64,000 nucleotides of DNA from JABAQJ01 sp046327745 (GCA_046327745.1 JAXLXV010000026.1:1-64000), one strand, 5' to 3'; positions 19,240-28,808 are shown, counted from the first letter of the stretch. Made by a program: numbers and translations. The notes: a model not told the origin generated them from the sequence alone.

Positions 19240-21465
19240 ATGAGACCCTCACACGCATTCCTCGCGCTGGCCACCGCGGCTTGCGCAGCCAGTTCCGACG
19301 CCGGCGATCGCGATTTCCCAACCATCGCGCGCATGCCCGCATTCTCGGCGCAACGGTCGTCCAGCAACAACCGCTTTGTCCTGAGCAACGAGGACAACAA
19401 GCACTTCATGCCGGGTGAGACGATCGTGATTGCCGACCTCGATGGACCCGGAGCGGTGACCCATCTCTGGTTCACCGCCGCGGCCAACGAGTTCGCCTGG
19501 CCACGGCTCTTTCGCTTGCGTGTGTACTACGATGGCAAGAAGACGCCGAGTGTGGATGCACCGCTCGGAGACTTCTTCGGTGTGGGGCATGGCTACGAGA
19601 CCGACCTGAACTCCGCCATGATCTACAACACCAGTCTGGGTCGCGGCCGCAATTCGTACTGGCAGATGCCATTCCGCAAACATTGTCGCATCACGATCAC
19701 CAATGAAGGCGCGCGGATGAAGGCGCTCTACTACCAGGTCGACTGGCGCAAGTACCAATCTCTCCCTAACGATGTCTTGTACTTCCACGCCTACTACCGT
19801 CAGGAGCTGCCTGCCGTATCCGGTCACAACTATTCGTTCCTCAACATACATGGCAAGGGACAGTACGTCGGTACTGTGCTGAACGTCGTGCAAACACAGA
19901 TCTCATGGTTTGGTGAAGGTGACGACCTGTTCTACGTAGACGGCGCAGCCCATCCCCAGCTGTTTGGCACAGGGTCCGAGGATTACTTCAACGAGGCGTG
20001 GGGCCTTCGGCAATCGTCGGGGCCATGGACAGGATCCGTGGTGGCCGAAGGTGAGCGCATCGGCTCCCGACTCTCGGGATATCGGTGGCACGTCCCCGAT
20101 GCCATCCCGTTCACCAAGTCCATCTGGGCAGGAATCGAGCATCGCGGATGGACGTACAACCCAGATGGCTCCACACGCGCCGCATTCGAAGAACGGCCCG
20201 ACTATTTCTCCAGCGTCGCGTATTGGTACCAGGATGGTGTCAACGAGGAGCTCCCCGAACCACCGTACGGCAGCGCGCGATTGCCGATGGGGAACGCGCA
20301 GCAGATCGCCATTCAACATTCCATTCGCGACGTCACCGCCGTGAGCGGAACGGCATCCGTGCAGAAAGGCCAGGACTGGAACAAGGACTTTGTCTTTCTC
20401 GCCGCCAAGGGGCCCGGCGCGCGGATCAACATCCCGTTCGACGTGGCGGAGTCCGGCCGCTACGAGCTCGTCGCCTCGATCGCCAAGGCGCCTAACTATG
20501 GGAACTACGTTGCCCTGGTGGACAACCAACCGACCAACCTGGACCTTCGCCAGCCGGTGAGTTCCGAGATTCCCTTCCCCGGCCCTCTCGTCTATCACAA
20601 CTACGAGCTGGAGGTCTACGCGGGGATGCAGCAGCCGCTGGGCTTCTTCCGCTTCGAGAAGGGCCGGCACTCGGTGAGCCTTATCTGTGTGGGCAAGGAT
20701 GTGGCGTCGGCCGGGTACGACGTCGGCGTATACGAACTGGTGCTTGAACGCCTCCCCGAGAACATCGGCGTTCCCGATACGACAAAGACGTTGGAGCTGC
20801 CGCCTGCCCTGCCCGACGCGCCACGCGTGTCCAGTGGCTCCATCGTGTATCGCGGCCAGCCACTGGATTTCTACGTGAAGTCGCTAGGCAACGCACATGG
20901 CGCACCGCGGGCAGATGCCTTACGAGCCATTGGTTCCTTTGGCGACGACGCCCGGTCAGCCGTTCCGGCCGTCACCGAGGGACTGCGCGATGCCGACCTG
21001 GAGGTGCGCGTCGCCGCCGCGTGGGCGCTGACTCAGATAGGGCCGCCAGCTGCGACGGCGACGACGGCCCTGGCGACGGCGCTTGCCGATTCCAGCGCCC
21101 GCGTGCGCGTGCTGGCGGCACTCGCCCTCAAGTCCATCGGAGCCGCCGCGTCCGGCGCCCTGCCCCCGCTGATTGGCGCGTTGGCCGACCCCGATGAGCA
21201 CGTGCGGGTCTCGGCGGCGGCGGCGATCGGTACCATGGGACCCGCGGCGAAGAGTGCGGTGAAGCCGCTTGCCGATCGCATGTTTGTGAAAGACGAACTG
21301 CGCAACGTGATCATCAGTGCTGCAACGGCGCTTGGTCAACTCGGCCCCACGGCAGCCGAAGCGCTCCCCGCACTCGAGCAGGCGTTCAAGGCTGGCCTTG
21401 TTGGGCCTTCGGCGCAGGAAGCGATGCACAAGATTCGCGGCGAACCAGTTCAAAGCTGGTGGTGA
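19240..21465 (+). CDS. DUF2961 (GH172-type) glycoside hydrolase fused to HEAT repeats
   Basis: A 741-residue exported protein. The ATG at 19240 gives a signal sequence with a Cys at residue 17 (TAACAAS), possibly a lipobox. Residues 30-370 are a DUF2961 domain, now family GH172, which includes difructose-dianhydride synthases and arabino- or fructofuranosidases. The GTGSEDYFNEAW motif holds the conserved acidic residues. A beta-sandwich follows (about 380-560). Residues 590-735 form at least four HEAT repeats (for example DADLEVRVAAAWAL and DPDEHVRVSAAAAI). The HEAT tail is uncommon for this enzyme family and suggests protein-protein docking. It is monocistronic. Confidence 0.8.
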   Translation: MRPSHAFLALATAACAASSDAGDRDFPTIARMPAFSAQRSSSNNRFVLSNEDNKHFMPGETIVIADLDGPGAVTHLWFTAAANEFAWPRLFRLRVYYDGKKTPSVDAPLGDFFGVGHGYETDLNSAMIYNTSLGRGRNSYWQMPFRKHCRITITNEGARMKALYYQVDWRKYQSLPNDVLYFHAYYRQELPAVSGHNYSFLNIHGKGQYVGTVLNVVQTQISWFGEGDDLFYVDGAAHPQLFGTGSEDYFNEAWGLRQSSGPWTGSVVAEGERIGSRLSGYRWHVPDAIPFTKSIWAGIEHRGWTYNPDGSTRAAFEERPDYFSSVAYWYQDGVNEELPEPPYGSARLPMGNAQQIAIQHSIRDVTAVSGTASVQKGQDWNKDFVFLAAKGPGARINIPFDVAESGRYELVASIAKAPNYGNYVALVDNQPTNLDLRQPVSSEIPFPGPLVYHNYELEVYAGMQQPLGFFRFEKGRHSVSLICVGKDVASAGYDVGVYELVLERLPENIGVPDTTKTLELPPALPDAPRVSSGSIVYRGQPLDFYVKSLGNAHGAPRADALRAIGSFGDDARSAVPAVTEGLRDADLEVRVAAAWALTQIGPPAATATTALATALADSSARVRVLAALALKSIGAAASGALPPLIGALADPDEHVRVSAAAAIGTMGPAAKSAVKPLADRMFVKDELRNVIISAATALGQLGPTAAEALPALEQAFKAGLVGPSAQEAMHKIRGEPVQSWW

Positions 21466-21526
21466 ACAGCGGGTTACTCGGCCGTAGGGGATGCTCCGTG
21501 CTCACGTGTGTTCTAAGTCACACCCC

Positions 21527-22222
21527 ATGAACGCCAACTCCTCATTGCTCATGCCTCGCTCACTGTCCGTCGTCGGCATCGCTGGTGTTGCTCTTCTCTC
21601 GCTTGCCGGTTCCCCCGCCGCCCTGCGGGCGCAGAATGAAACGCTTTTCCACGGTGGCGCATCGTCGCTTGGATTCTACGCGGCTCCCGTGGTGAAGCTC
21701 ACGGAGATCGGCGGACAGGGAGAGGTCCTTGCTGGTGCGCGCTTTGGCCTCCTTTTCTCGCGCCAGTTTGCGGTAGGACTCGCCGCCTACGGTGGAGGGC
21801 ATCCGCGGGGTTACCTGGACGGGCCAATTCCGCTGCCGAATGGCATCCATGGATTGGACGGCGACTATGGTCGTGGCGGTAGCGGACGCACGATTGGTTA
21901 TGGCGGTGTTGAGTTCGAATACGTGGCGATGCCAGCAAAGCTCGTACACGCGTCCATCAGTACGCTGCTGGGCGCCGGATGGTTCGGAAACAATCAGGAC
22001 CTGCCCATCCTAGTGGGGAGTGGTCCCATGCGTGGATACGGCGATCGCGGCAACACTTTCTTTGTCGCCGAACCCGCGGCCAACGCCGAGGTCAATCTCG
22101 CCAAGCATGTCCGGTTAGCGTTAGGCGTCGGCTACCGCTTCGCAGCCGGTGATCACACCACGTCATTCCAGAGCCCGGGAGGTGTGACGGGCTCCCTAGG
22201 CCTCAAGTTAGGCAAGATGTGA
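21527..22222 (+). CDS. Small outer-membrane beta-barrel-like protein
   Basis: A 231-residue exported protein of unknown function. The ATG at 21527 gives a signal peptide ending LRAQN; a nearby ATG at 21551 is possible. After the signal come alternating hydrophobic/polar strands rich in Gly, Tyr and Phe (ARFGLLFSRQFAVGLAAYGG, HVRLALGVGYRF), ending with a strand-like LGLKLGKM. The pattern fits an eight-stranded barrel of the OmpW/OmpA-like type, but no diagnostic motif is present. It lies about 60 bases downstream of the GH172-HEAT gene on the same strand and could be cotranscribed. Confidence 0.6.
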   Translation: MNANSSLLMPRSLSVVGIAGVALLSLAGSPAALRAQNETLFHGGASSLGFYAAPVVKLTEIGGQGEVLAGARFGLLFSRQFAVGLAAYGGGHPRGYLDGPIPLPNGIHGLDGDYGRGGSGRTIGYGGVEFEYVAMPAKLVHASISTLLGAGWFGNNQDLPILVGSGPMRGYGDRGNTFFVAEPAANAEVNLAKHVRLALGVGYRFAAGDHTTSFQSPGGVTGSLGLKLGKM

Positions 22223-22247
22223 GCGGGATTCAGGAGCGCGGCGCCGG

Positions 22248-22820
22248 CTAGCTCGTCGCCGCCCCTGTCGCTCCGTAGCGCGCGTACCGCGCTCGATACC
22301 CGCATCGGCGGCCGAGCGCAGCGAGCGGCGGAAAGAGCACATCCTGCATCGCGATGGGTGGAAATGCTGGTCGAATGAAGTCCCCGACGTCGTGCACCAG
22401 CACCGCCGCCTGCAACAGGCCAATGCGGCCAGCCGGCGACAGCTTCCCCTCACGACTCAGTCCAAACTGCGTTTCGAAGAAGATCTCAGCCGAGGTCAAC
22501 GCCGGACGATGCTCATAGTAGATCCGCATGGGCGTGTCTCCCGCGTTCCACTGAGAGTGCGGGACGCCCACTGGGCAGACGAGCGTCTCGCCCGGGCCCG
22601 CGACACCACGCCGTTTGCCGATCTCCCAACCGTATCGCCCCTCCAGCACGACGAAGCGTTCTTCCTGGTTCGGATGAATGTGCGACTGCACCACATACGA
22701 GCCCGGTTGCACAATGAGTTCCGCTTGGAAGAGCGAGCCGCCTGACGAGTCGCTCGTCGAACGGAAGATCAGTCGTTCTCCGGTCTGTGGACTGTCGATG
22801 ACCGTTCCAATCGGGATCAT
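22248..22820 (-). CDS. Cupin-domain protein
   Basis: A 190-residue single-domain cupin. The first cupin motif is HIHPNQEERFVVLEG and the second is PHSQWNAGD. Between them they supply the His/His/Glu/His metal ligands typical of dioxygenase- or isomerase-type cupins. The C-terminal 80 residues are helical and do not match a domain I know. The start overlaps the stop of the upstream SnoaL-like gene by four bases (ATGA), so the pair is translationally coupled. The substrate is unknown. Confidence 0.82.
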   Translation of the reverse strand: MIPIGTVIDSPQTGERLIFRSTSDSSGGSLFQAELIVQPGSYVVQSHIHPNQEERFVVLEGRYGWEIGKRRGVAGPGETLVCPVGVPHSQWNAGDTPMRIYYEHRPALTSAEIFFETQFGLSREGKLSPAGRIGLLQAAVLVHDVGDFIRPAFPPIAMQDVLFPPLAALGRRCGYRARYARYGATGAATS

Positions 22821-23344
22821 GACGAGCGACGCCTGACGAGTTGCCGCAGCAGCGCGCGCCCAACCACCACGGGGTGATTGAGCATCGTTCCAAGTCGGCC
22901 GCCAAGGGAGTTTGGGTCTCGCGCCACGCCAAGCTGACGGAGGATCGTGCCAAGGTCGAAGTAAGTGCGCTCGCACACCATGCGCTCCCCTTCGAACGCA
23001 AAGACGATGATCAGGGGGAAGTCGATGCGGCGACCGGTGGGCGGTAGCCCTCGCCAGTCGCCCAAGTGCGTGCCAGTGAAGCGTCCCTCTACGTAGACCC
23101 CCTGCTCGCCATGATCGATGGAGGTCGGCAGGAACTTGAAGTCTGGGAACGCCGTGATGTTCTCCAGCAGCAACCGGTTCACGCCATCGTGACCATCCCA
23201 GACTTCCCCCGTCGCCACGATCTCATAGCGCGGGTGTGCAAAAGCGTCGATGCAGCGTTCAAACTCGTGGGCATTCTCTGCCGTCATGTGCTCCATGACA
23301 ACGGCTTCGCGAAGCTCGCGTTGCGTCGAGGGCTGGGTGGTCAT
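22817..23344 (-). CDS. SnoaL-like (NTF2-fold) ester cyclase-type protein
   Basis: A 175-residue NTF2-like protein of the SnoaL/ester-cyclase group. It has the typical helix with CIDAFAHPRYEI, then DGHDGVNRLL and a long VYVEGRFTGTHLGDWRGLPPTGRRI stretch in which catalytic-type His and Asp residues fall. The last 35 residues (GGRLGTMLNHP onward) are an extension. It is the first gene of a two-gene unit with the cupin downstream, overlapping by four bases. Members of the family act on polyketides or small hydrophobic molecules, or have no known activity. Confidence 0.8.
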   Translation of the reverse strand: MTTQPSTQRELREAVVMEHMTAENAHEFERCIDAFAHPRYEIVATGEVWDGHDGVNRLLLENITAFPDFKFLPTSIDHGEQGVYVEGRFTGTHLGDWRGLPPTGRRIDFPLIIVFAFEGERMVCERTYFDLGTILRQLGVARDPNSLGGRLGTMLNHPVVVGRALLRQLVRRRSS

Positions 23345-23522
23345 GGTGGGGTGGATTGGTGGTGGGCACGTGCTCCCGATGTCTACGCCGGCGAGTCGAG
23401 GCCGGATTGCTCGACGGGCCGCCCGTCGGTTCCTGAGGTGCCTACCTGCGAACCGTCGAGCGTTGCAGGACTAACCGGGCTCCACGGCGGTCGCGGGGCG
23501 TGTGCTGTCACAGAATTCAAGC

Positions 23523-23558
23523 GGCGGTCATGCTCGCGTCGGCGGTCACGCTCGCGCC
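23523..23558 (+). repeat. Two tandem 18-base units before an aldo/keto reductase gene
   Basis: Two adjacent 18-base units (23523-23540 and 23541-23558) differ at two positions. They lie in the 274-base gap between the SnoaL gene and the aldo/keto reductase. They could be operator half-sites or simple slippage; no regulator is visible nearby. Confidence 0.5.
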
Positions 23559-23618
23559 GCCGGTAGCAGCGCATTTGGCTGAAAGGGCCCAGATTCAGGG
23601 ACCTCTCACCGCCACGAC

Positions 23619-24536
23619 ATGATTCCACGGATTCGAATCGCCCCGCACGGTCCCGAGTTCTCGCGGGTAGTGTATGGCACCTGGCGCCTCCTGGACGGTC
23701 CGGGTCCGGCTCCCACGCCCCAAGAAGTCAATCGCCGGCTGCACCGGTGCGTGGAACTGGGTATGACCACCATCGACACCGCCGAGATCTATGGAGGGTA
23801 CGAGGTGGAAGAGGCGTTAGGTGCTGGACTGGCACTATCGCCGGCGTTGCGTGGCCAGCTGCAGATCGTGACCAAGGCGGGCATCTATGTCCCCAACGCC
23901 CGTCACCCCGAACGTCGAACCGCGCATTACAACGCTACCGGCCCTCGGCTCATCAAGAGTCTGGAGAAGTCGCTGCGGCTTCTGCGTACAGACCGGGTGG
24001 AGTTGTTGCTGGTGCATCGGCCGGACTGGCTCACCAGTGCCGACGACACCGCCGCCGGCCTGAATCAGCTGATTCAGGAAGGAAAGATCGCCAGTGCCGG
24101 CGTTTCCAACTACACGGCCGCCCAATTCTCGCTGCTGAACAGCCGCGTGACACAGCCGCTCGTTACCAATCAGCTGGAGTTTCACCTGCTCCACATGGAT
24201 CCGATCATCGACGGGACATTGGACCAGTGCGAGCAGCTGCGCGTGGCGCCGATGGCGTGGAGTCCACTGGCTGGCGGGCGCCTGTTCGATGCGTCGAACG
24301 ACGCATCGCATCGCATCCAGCGCGCCGCGTTGGCCATGTCCGATCGCTACAACGGTGCGTCGGTGGAATTGCTGGCCTATGCATGGATCTTGGCCCATCC
24401 CGCCCGACCACTGCCAATCGTCGGGACAAATCGCGTAGAGCGGATTGAGCTGGCGGCACGTGCTTCCACGTGCAATCTGGAGCGAGAGGATTGGTACGCG
24501 TTGTGGGAGGCGGCGCAAGGTCGGCGCGTGCCCTGA
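23619..24536 (+). CDS. Aldo/keto reductase
   Basis: A 305-residue NADPH-dependent aldo/keto reductase of the YdhF/Tas-like type. The catalytic tetrad is present in order: Asp in IDTAEIYG near residue 50, the Tyr of the same motif, Lys in VTKAGI and His in LLVHRPD. The nucleotide-binding end is seen in the segment LPIVGTNRVERI. It starts at ATG 23619 and is monocistronic, divergent from the SnoaL/cupin pair. It should reduce a carbonyl substrate in the cytoplasm; the substrate is unknown. Confidence 0.9.
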   Translation: MIPRIRIAPHGPEFSRVVYGTWRLLDGPGPAPTPQEVNRRLHRCVELGMTTIDTAEIYGGYEVEEALGAGLALSPALRGQLQIVTKAGIYVPNARHPERRTAHYNATGPRLIKSLEKSLRLLRTDRVELLLVHRPDWLTSADDTAAGLNQLIQEGKIASAGVSNYTAAQFSLLNSRVTQPLVTNQLEFHLLHMDPIIDGTLDQCEQLRVAPMAWSPLAGGRLFDASNDASHRIQRAALAMSDRYNGASVELLAYAWILAHPARPLPIVGTNRVERIELAARASTCNLEREDWYALWEAAQGRRVP

Positions 24537-24673
24537 CGCGATGGGTCGCTGTTCAGACTCCGCCCGCTAGTTACTATAGGAACTGGAATGGGCCTTCCCG
24601 GCGGTGGAGACCCGGACACCCTGCGAAGCTCTCCGGGAGCTTCTGCCGGCAATCGTGAGGGTGTCGTGCGCCG

Positions 24674-25084
24674 TCACGGATACCGGCACGACTCCCAGCT
24701 GTGGGCCACGCCCTTGATCAAATCCAAGGGACCGAGTGTCAGTCCGATGGCTGGCACCACCACGGTCAACCGCATGTGATCATCGCGAAAAGCGCCGCTG
24801 ATGGTTGCCGGATAGTCCAGGTGGCCGGGCGCAGCGCCAACGTACTGCGTATACGTAGCCGGCAGGTCGAACGACAAGGAATTGATCGGTGTGGTGGACG
24901 TCGCGTAGGAGCCGACGCAACCGCCTGACGCCAGACGTTGCAGCGTCACGCCATCCGCCCGCACGACCAAGGCCGACTGGTCGTCGCCCCACACACTCTG
25001 ATTCGCGGGATCACTGGGATGCCCGTCGGCACACGCGATCACCACCGCGGAGGCGCAACAGACGACTACACTCGACACTCTCAT
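24674..25084 (-). CDS. Small lipoprotein of unknown function
   Basis: A 136-residue exported lipoprotein. The ATG at 25084 gives a short hydrophobic signal with a lipobox (VVIACA). The mature part is a single probable beta-sandwich, with a Cys in GGCVGSY and a Cys near the C-terminus (WESCRYP) that could form a disulfide. I do not recognise the family. It lies just downstream of the YWK lipoprotein on the same strand, but a terminator separates the two genes. Confidence 0.6.
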   Translation of the reverse strand: MRVSSVVVCCASAVVIACADGHPSDPANQSVWGDDQSALVVRADGVTLQRLASGGCVGSYATSTTPINSLSFDLPATYTQYVGAAPGHLDYPATISGAFRDDHMRLTVVVPAIGLTLGPLDLIKGVAHSWESCRYP

Positions 25085-25223
25085 GGACCCTCTGATTGTG
25101 GCACATACCAACTCACAGACACACTCGCATTTGGCTCCCCCCGAAGCACGCGCTCGCAAACCACGCTAAACGACAGGTCCGTGAGCGCGCGACTCTTGAG
25201 TGACGAGACGACCGCAAAAGCAA

Positions 25224-25253
25224 CGGGCCCCGGCTCAGATGAACCGGGGCCCG
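25224..25253 (-). terminator. Rho-independent terminator after the YWK lipoprotein gene
   Basis: A 10-base-pair perfect GC stem (25224-25233 with 25244-25253) with a 10-base loop. On the minus strand it is followed by a short T-run. It lies 19 bases after the stop of the 25273 gene. Confidence 0.75.
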
Positions 25254-25272
25254 CGCGACGTGCGATGGAATC

Positions 25273-26160
25273 TTAGCAGTGGCCAGGACCGATCAGGCCA
25301 TTGTTGTAGTTGTCGAGCAGGTCCGACCACGTCACCAGCTGGCTGCGCGTCGGATCGACGGGAGCGGTGTCCATGTTGCTCACGCCCTGGAAGTACGCGG
25401 CGGCACCCTGCATGGCGGCATCGACCTCGGGAGTCGTTGAGGCGCCGGCGAGGATATTCAGCTTGGCGGCCATGTACTGATGCGCCAAGATGTAGTTCGC
25501 GTTGCCCTTCTTGGGCGCGGTGTTGAACACCGTGTACCACGACTTCCCGGTGCTGAAGAACTGGGTGTCTTCGCCGCTGGCGCCGATGTTCAACCAACGA
25601 TTGTCATACGGCGCGGGGCCCTTGGACGAATGCGTCTTCCAGTAGCCGAGCGTGTAGGTGCAACCGGGCGTGGTAACGATCTCCGTGTTCGTGAACACGA
25701 AGAGTTCGCCGATTGCGCCGCCGATGAAGCCGTGGGCGACATTGGAGGCGATCGGACCGATCGGGCCCTGAATCGTGCCGGGAAGTGGGCCGATGATCGT
25801 CGTCTGCATGTAGGACGGCGTAAAGCCCGCTGGCACATTCTCCGTGATCGTGACCGCGACCGCGGAGCCACCGAGATACGGCGTCTCGCGGCACGTTCCG
25901 CTCTTCACCTTGAAGTTGTTCAGCGTGATGCCGTTGCTGCCAACCAGAGTGAAGCTGGTTGAATCTGGCGGAGTGGCGCCCGTCTTCATGTCGTAGAACT
26001 TGCAGACCTCGATCTGCTCCAGGTCTGGCGCCATGTACACGCCCTGCGTAGCGACGATCTGCTTCTTCAGGGGGCTCACCGGCGTCTGGTCGTTGTTACA
26101 GGCGACCATCGTGGCGACGGCAATCGCCGCGAGGGACAGTACAGTGATTCTGCCTCTCAT
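25273..26160 (-). CDS. Lipoprotein with GYWKTH motif
   Basis: A 295-residue lipoprotein with lipobox MVACN near residue 20. The first half is beta-rich with a GTCRETPYLGGSA segment. The second half starts with CTYTLGYWKTHS near residue 190, a motif seen in many secreted proteins of unknown function, and continues with an all-helical region ending in GPGHC. The paired Cys residues of the motif and the terminal GHC may form a disulfide. The start at 26160 is chosen because the signal then begins MRGRITVL. A terminator follows the stop. Confidence 0.6.
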   Translation of the reverse strand: MRGRITVLSLAAIAVATMVACNNDQTPVSPLKKQIVATQGVYMAPDLEQIEVCKFYDMKTGATPPDSTSFTLVGSNGITLNNFKVKSGTCRETPYLGGSAVAVTITENVPAGFTPSYMQTTIIGPLPGTIQGPIGPIASNVAHGFIGGAIGELFVFTNTEIVTTPGCTYTLGYWKTHSSKGPAPYDNRWLNIGASGEDTQFFSTGKSWYTVFNTAPKKGNANYILAHQYMAAKLNILAGASTTPEVDAAMQGAAAYFQGVSNMDTAPVDPTRSQLVTWSDLLDNYNNGLIGPGHC

Positions 26161-26647
26161 CGTTCCTCCGAGGGGTCTAGGATCAGCGAGTTTGGTGACC
26201 TCCATCACGCACCCGACATGCCGTCCGCGTGACGCTCACGCGCTCAACTACCCCTCTGCCTTGGCCGCGACCGCGAATCTCGACGGAGGGCGATCTTCAT
26301 CTCAAGTACATGACCGGCCATCGTTTAGGCGCCGTGCGTGAAGCGCTTTTTGTTGCCTCGATTCTTCCCCCTTTGCCCATCGTATGATCGTTTCGCAGCA
26401 CGCCATGCGCGAGCAGGTCCCGGCGCGTTGTCGGAATTGATTGACACGTATAGCACGGTTACCACAGCGCGGCAGGTCAGCAATCGGCATGTCATCCGGG
26501 AAGCAAGACGCTGCCGACGGCGTGGACCATGGTCGGTCGTCAACGCCGACGAACAGGAGAACGATACGGAATGGGTGCTTTCATGCGTGTAATGCGAAAC
26601 TCGGGCGCGGTTGAGAATTGGTTTCCCCGCGCCCGGGTGCGTCGTGA
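26161..26647. other. 487-base noncoding gap with one terminator
   Basis: This gap lies between the AraC-GyrI gene and the YWK lipoprotein, both on the minus strand. It must hold the promoter of the lipoprotein gene. I see no convincing ORF and no clear minus-35/minus-10 pair. The AraC terminator occupies its right end. Confidence 0.5.
26599..26638 (-). terminator. Terminator of the AraC-GyrI gene
   Basis: A 12-base-pair GC-rich stem (26599-26610 with 26627-26638, one T-G wobble) with a 16-base loop and a T-rich tail on the minus strand. It starts 9 bases after the stop codon at 26648. Confidence 0.6.
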
Positions 26648-27571
26648 TCAACCCAATGGGACGTAGATCTCGGTGATGAGTTTCTCCTTGGGCGTGTCCA
26701 TCGGCGTGTTCCGGTAGATCTCGTAGCTCACGCTGTCCCGAACGCGCTCGCCGCTCTGCGGCAGCCACTCGCCCATCAAGCGAGACCATGCATCGCCCAG
26801 CCCTTCATACGATCCCGTGTGTGTTGCCACGGCGTAACGACCTCCAGGCACCTGAACTTCGGTCAGCCCAGCAGGCATGGGGGCACCATCGGGCACGACG
26901 ACCCCAGCGTCGGAACGCAGCTCAGCAGCTGCAACCGAATCCGGATCGTCGTGGTAGATGGCGATCATGACCGCACCGGGTCGAAAGAGCCCTGCTGGAC
27001 CGGCGATGCCACCCAGGCGTCCGAACGCTTCGCCGATTTGGTTGTAGGGTCCGCGATGACGAAGGGTCGCCACGCGAAGGGCCGGTTGCTCTCGAATGTC
27101 TGCTTGCATGCGTCGATCTCCCACGATGAAGTGGATCATGGATGGCGCGCCGCCGAGCGGCACGAAGTGAATACCAGCCTTGCTCGCCAGCTCAAACCTT
27201 TGTGGTGGTGCGCAGTCCGCGGCGCCAGGCGCTGACGCCCGCCGGAACTCCGACGGCGACCGCCCGTAGCGATCGCGAAAGGCGCGCGTAAACGACTCGT
27301 GGGTTTCGTACCCCGCATCGAAGGCAATCATGGTGATGCGCTGGTCCGTGTGCAGCAGCGTCCACGCCGAACGCTCCAAGGCGAGTCGTCGGTGCAGCTC
27401 AAGTGGCGTCTCGCCGACCATGCCCCGAAACACCCGATGGAAGTGGAAGGGCGACAGCGCGGCGTCGCGCGCCAGGTCTTCCAAGTCGAGCGCTTCATCC
27501 AAGTGGCCCGTAATCCACTCGATGGAGCGCCGCACGGCCGCCTGGTAGAAGTTGCGAGTCTCTTGTTTCAT
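26648..27571 (-). CDS. AraC-family regulator with GyrI-like effector domain
   Basis: A 307-residue transcription regulator. Residues 5-110 carry two helix-turn-helix motifs of the AraC/XylS type (LEDLARDAALSPFHFHRVF and ITMIAFDAGYETHESFTRAF). Residues 150-305 are a GyrI-like effector-binding domain, as in Rob and SbmC. I chose the ATG at 27571 because the domain starts there; the longer open frame adds 137 low-complexity residues. Such Rob-like proteins respond to small hydrophobic compounds. The target is unknown; the divergent or downstream genes are candidates. Confidence 0.9.
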   Translation of the reverse strand: MKQETRNFYQAAVRRSIEWITGHLDEALDLEDLARDAALSPFHFHRVFRGMVGETPLELHRRLALERSAWTLLHTDQRITMIAFDAGYETHESFTRAFRDRYGRSPSEFRRASAPGAADCAPPQRFELASKAGIHFVPLGGAPSMIHFIVGDRRMQADIREQPALRVATLRHRGPYNQIGEAFGRLGGIAGPAGLFRPGAVMIAIYHDDPDSVAAAELRSDAGVVVPDGAPMPAGLTEVQVPGGRYAVATHTGSYEGLGDAWSRLMGEWLPQSGERVRDSVSYEIYRNTPMDTPKEKLITEIYVPLG

Positions 27572-27666
27572 GGGCCGGGAAGTTAGGGGGCATCGTTCAC
27601 CCTCGCTTGACCTCCCTTGCGCACTTTGCCGTGACCTAACGACGCACGCGGACACGGCCGTTCCTG

Positions 27667-28524
27667 CTATCCCTGCGACGTCCCCGCCTCCTGACGCTCG
27701 CCACGCAGGTAAGCCACCCAGTACACGCCGGCCACCAGCAGCGTGCCTCCGAGGATATTTCCCGCCGTCACAGCCGTCAGGTTGCGCAGTGCGCCCGCGA
27801 CACTCACGACGCCGCCTTGGTCCAGCGCCAAGCCAAGGGGAAGCATGAACCAATTGGCGATCGAGTGCTCGAAACCGAGTGCCACAAACGCCGTGATGGG
27901 AAACAGGATCGCGAGGATCTTGTCGGTCACACTGCGACCACCCATGGTGAGCCATACCGCCAAACAAACCAGGGCATTGCACAACACGCCGCGCGCAAAG
28001 GCGTCGCCGAGCGAAAGTTCAGCCTTCGCTTGAGCAATCTGGATGGCGGTTGTGCCCACGGCGCCGCCACCTAGCCGCGCGGTTCCCGCGAGCACCACGA
28101 ACCCAACCGTTACCAAGCACCCAACGACATTGCCGAGGTACACGAGCAGCCAGTTGCGGATGATGGAGCGTGTGCCAATCAGCCCACTGGCCCACGCCAT
28201 GGCCAGCAAGTTGTTCCCGGTGAACAATTCGGCGCCGGCGATGATGACTAGCACCAATCCAAGGCAGAAAGCCGTTCCGCCGATCAATCGCGTCAGGCCG
28301 AACCCAAGCGTCGACCCCGTGATGACCACGGTGAACAGTAGGGCACCCAACGAGATGAAGGCGCCCGCCAGCACAGCTAGCGCCATGATCGTGACGGAAT
28401 CGGTTCGAGCCTTGGTGACCCCCAACCGTTCAGCTATTCGGGCGATCTCGCGCGGAGGGTGGGCATCGACGAGATACACCGGGTCGTTCGCCGGCGCGGC
28501 CGTGGGAGGTAACGTCGCACTCAT
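27667..28524 (-). CDS. Formate/nitrite-family channel (FocA/NirC-like)
   Basis: A 285-residue integral membrane protein of the FNT family with six hydrophobic segments. Family landmarks are GAELFTGNN near the middle of the second helix and a GFEHSIANW segment, whose His is the conserved pore residue. It starts at ATG 28524; a slightly earlier Met at 28554 is possible. A cytosolic N-terminal helix (PPREIARIAERLG) is typical of the YfdC/YhcB-like subgroup, so the transported anion may be other than formate or nitrite. It is upstream of the AraC gene on the same strand, with 95 bases between them. Confidence 0.88.
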   Translation of the reverse strand: MSATLPPTAAPANDPVYLVDAHPPREIARIAERLGVTKARTDSVTIMALAVLAGAFISLGALLFTVVITGSTLGFGLTRLIGGTAFCLGLVLVIIAGAELFTGNNLLAMAWASGLIGTRSIIRNWLLVYLGNVVGCLVTVGFVVLAGTARLGGGAVGTTAIQIAQAKAELSLGDAFARGVLCNALVCLAVWLTMGGRSVTDKILAILFPITAFVALGFEHSIANWFMLPLGLALDQGGVVSVAGALRNLTAVTAGNILGGTLLVAGVYWVAYLRGERQEAGTSQG

Positions 28525-28808
28525 GGCCGTAACTAACCGAGCGGTGAGGGACATCGACCAGCGTCGTTATCCCGACGGTCACTGCGGGAATGGCTGACGT
28601 ACCAGGCTCGAGCACGACCACGATGTCAGTCGGAGGCGAGCTTTTGCGCATTTAGAGTAGACGTGCGCCCGGGAATCCAGCTCAACGGAATACTGGCCCA
28701 CACGTACATTCCCGCACCTCACTCCATAAACTCGCGCTTGGTGGCTTCCACATGGCGCCCATCTACCTTGAGGAAAACGTGTCACAGCTGACTCGCTGGT
28801 CCCGCTCC

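Noticed and set aside
20922..21450. Possible DNA tandem repeat in the HEAT region
   Set aside because: The repeats are at protein level with diverged codons; there is no near-identical DNA repeat.
23622..23645. GATTCGAATC resembling a tRNA T-loop
   Set aside because: No cloverleaf can be built around it. It lies in the first codons of the aldo/keto reductase.
26338..26592. 84-residue open frame in the noncoding gap
   Set aside because: No ribosome-binding site, no family and poor codon bias.
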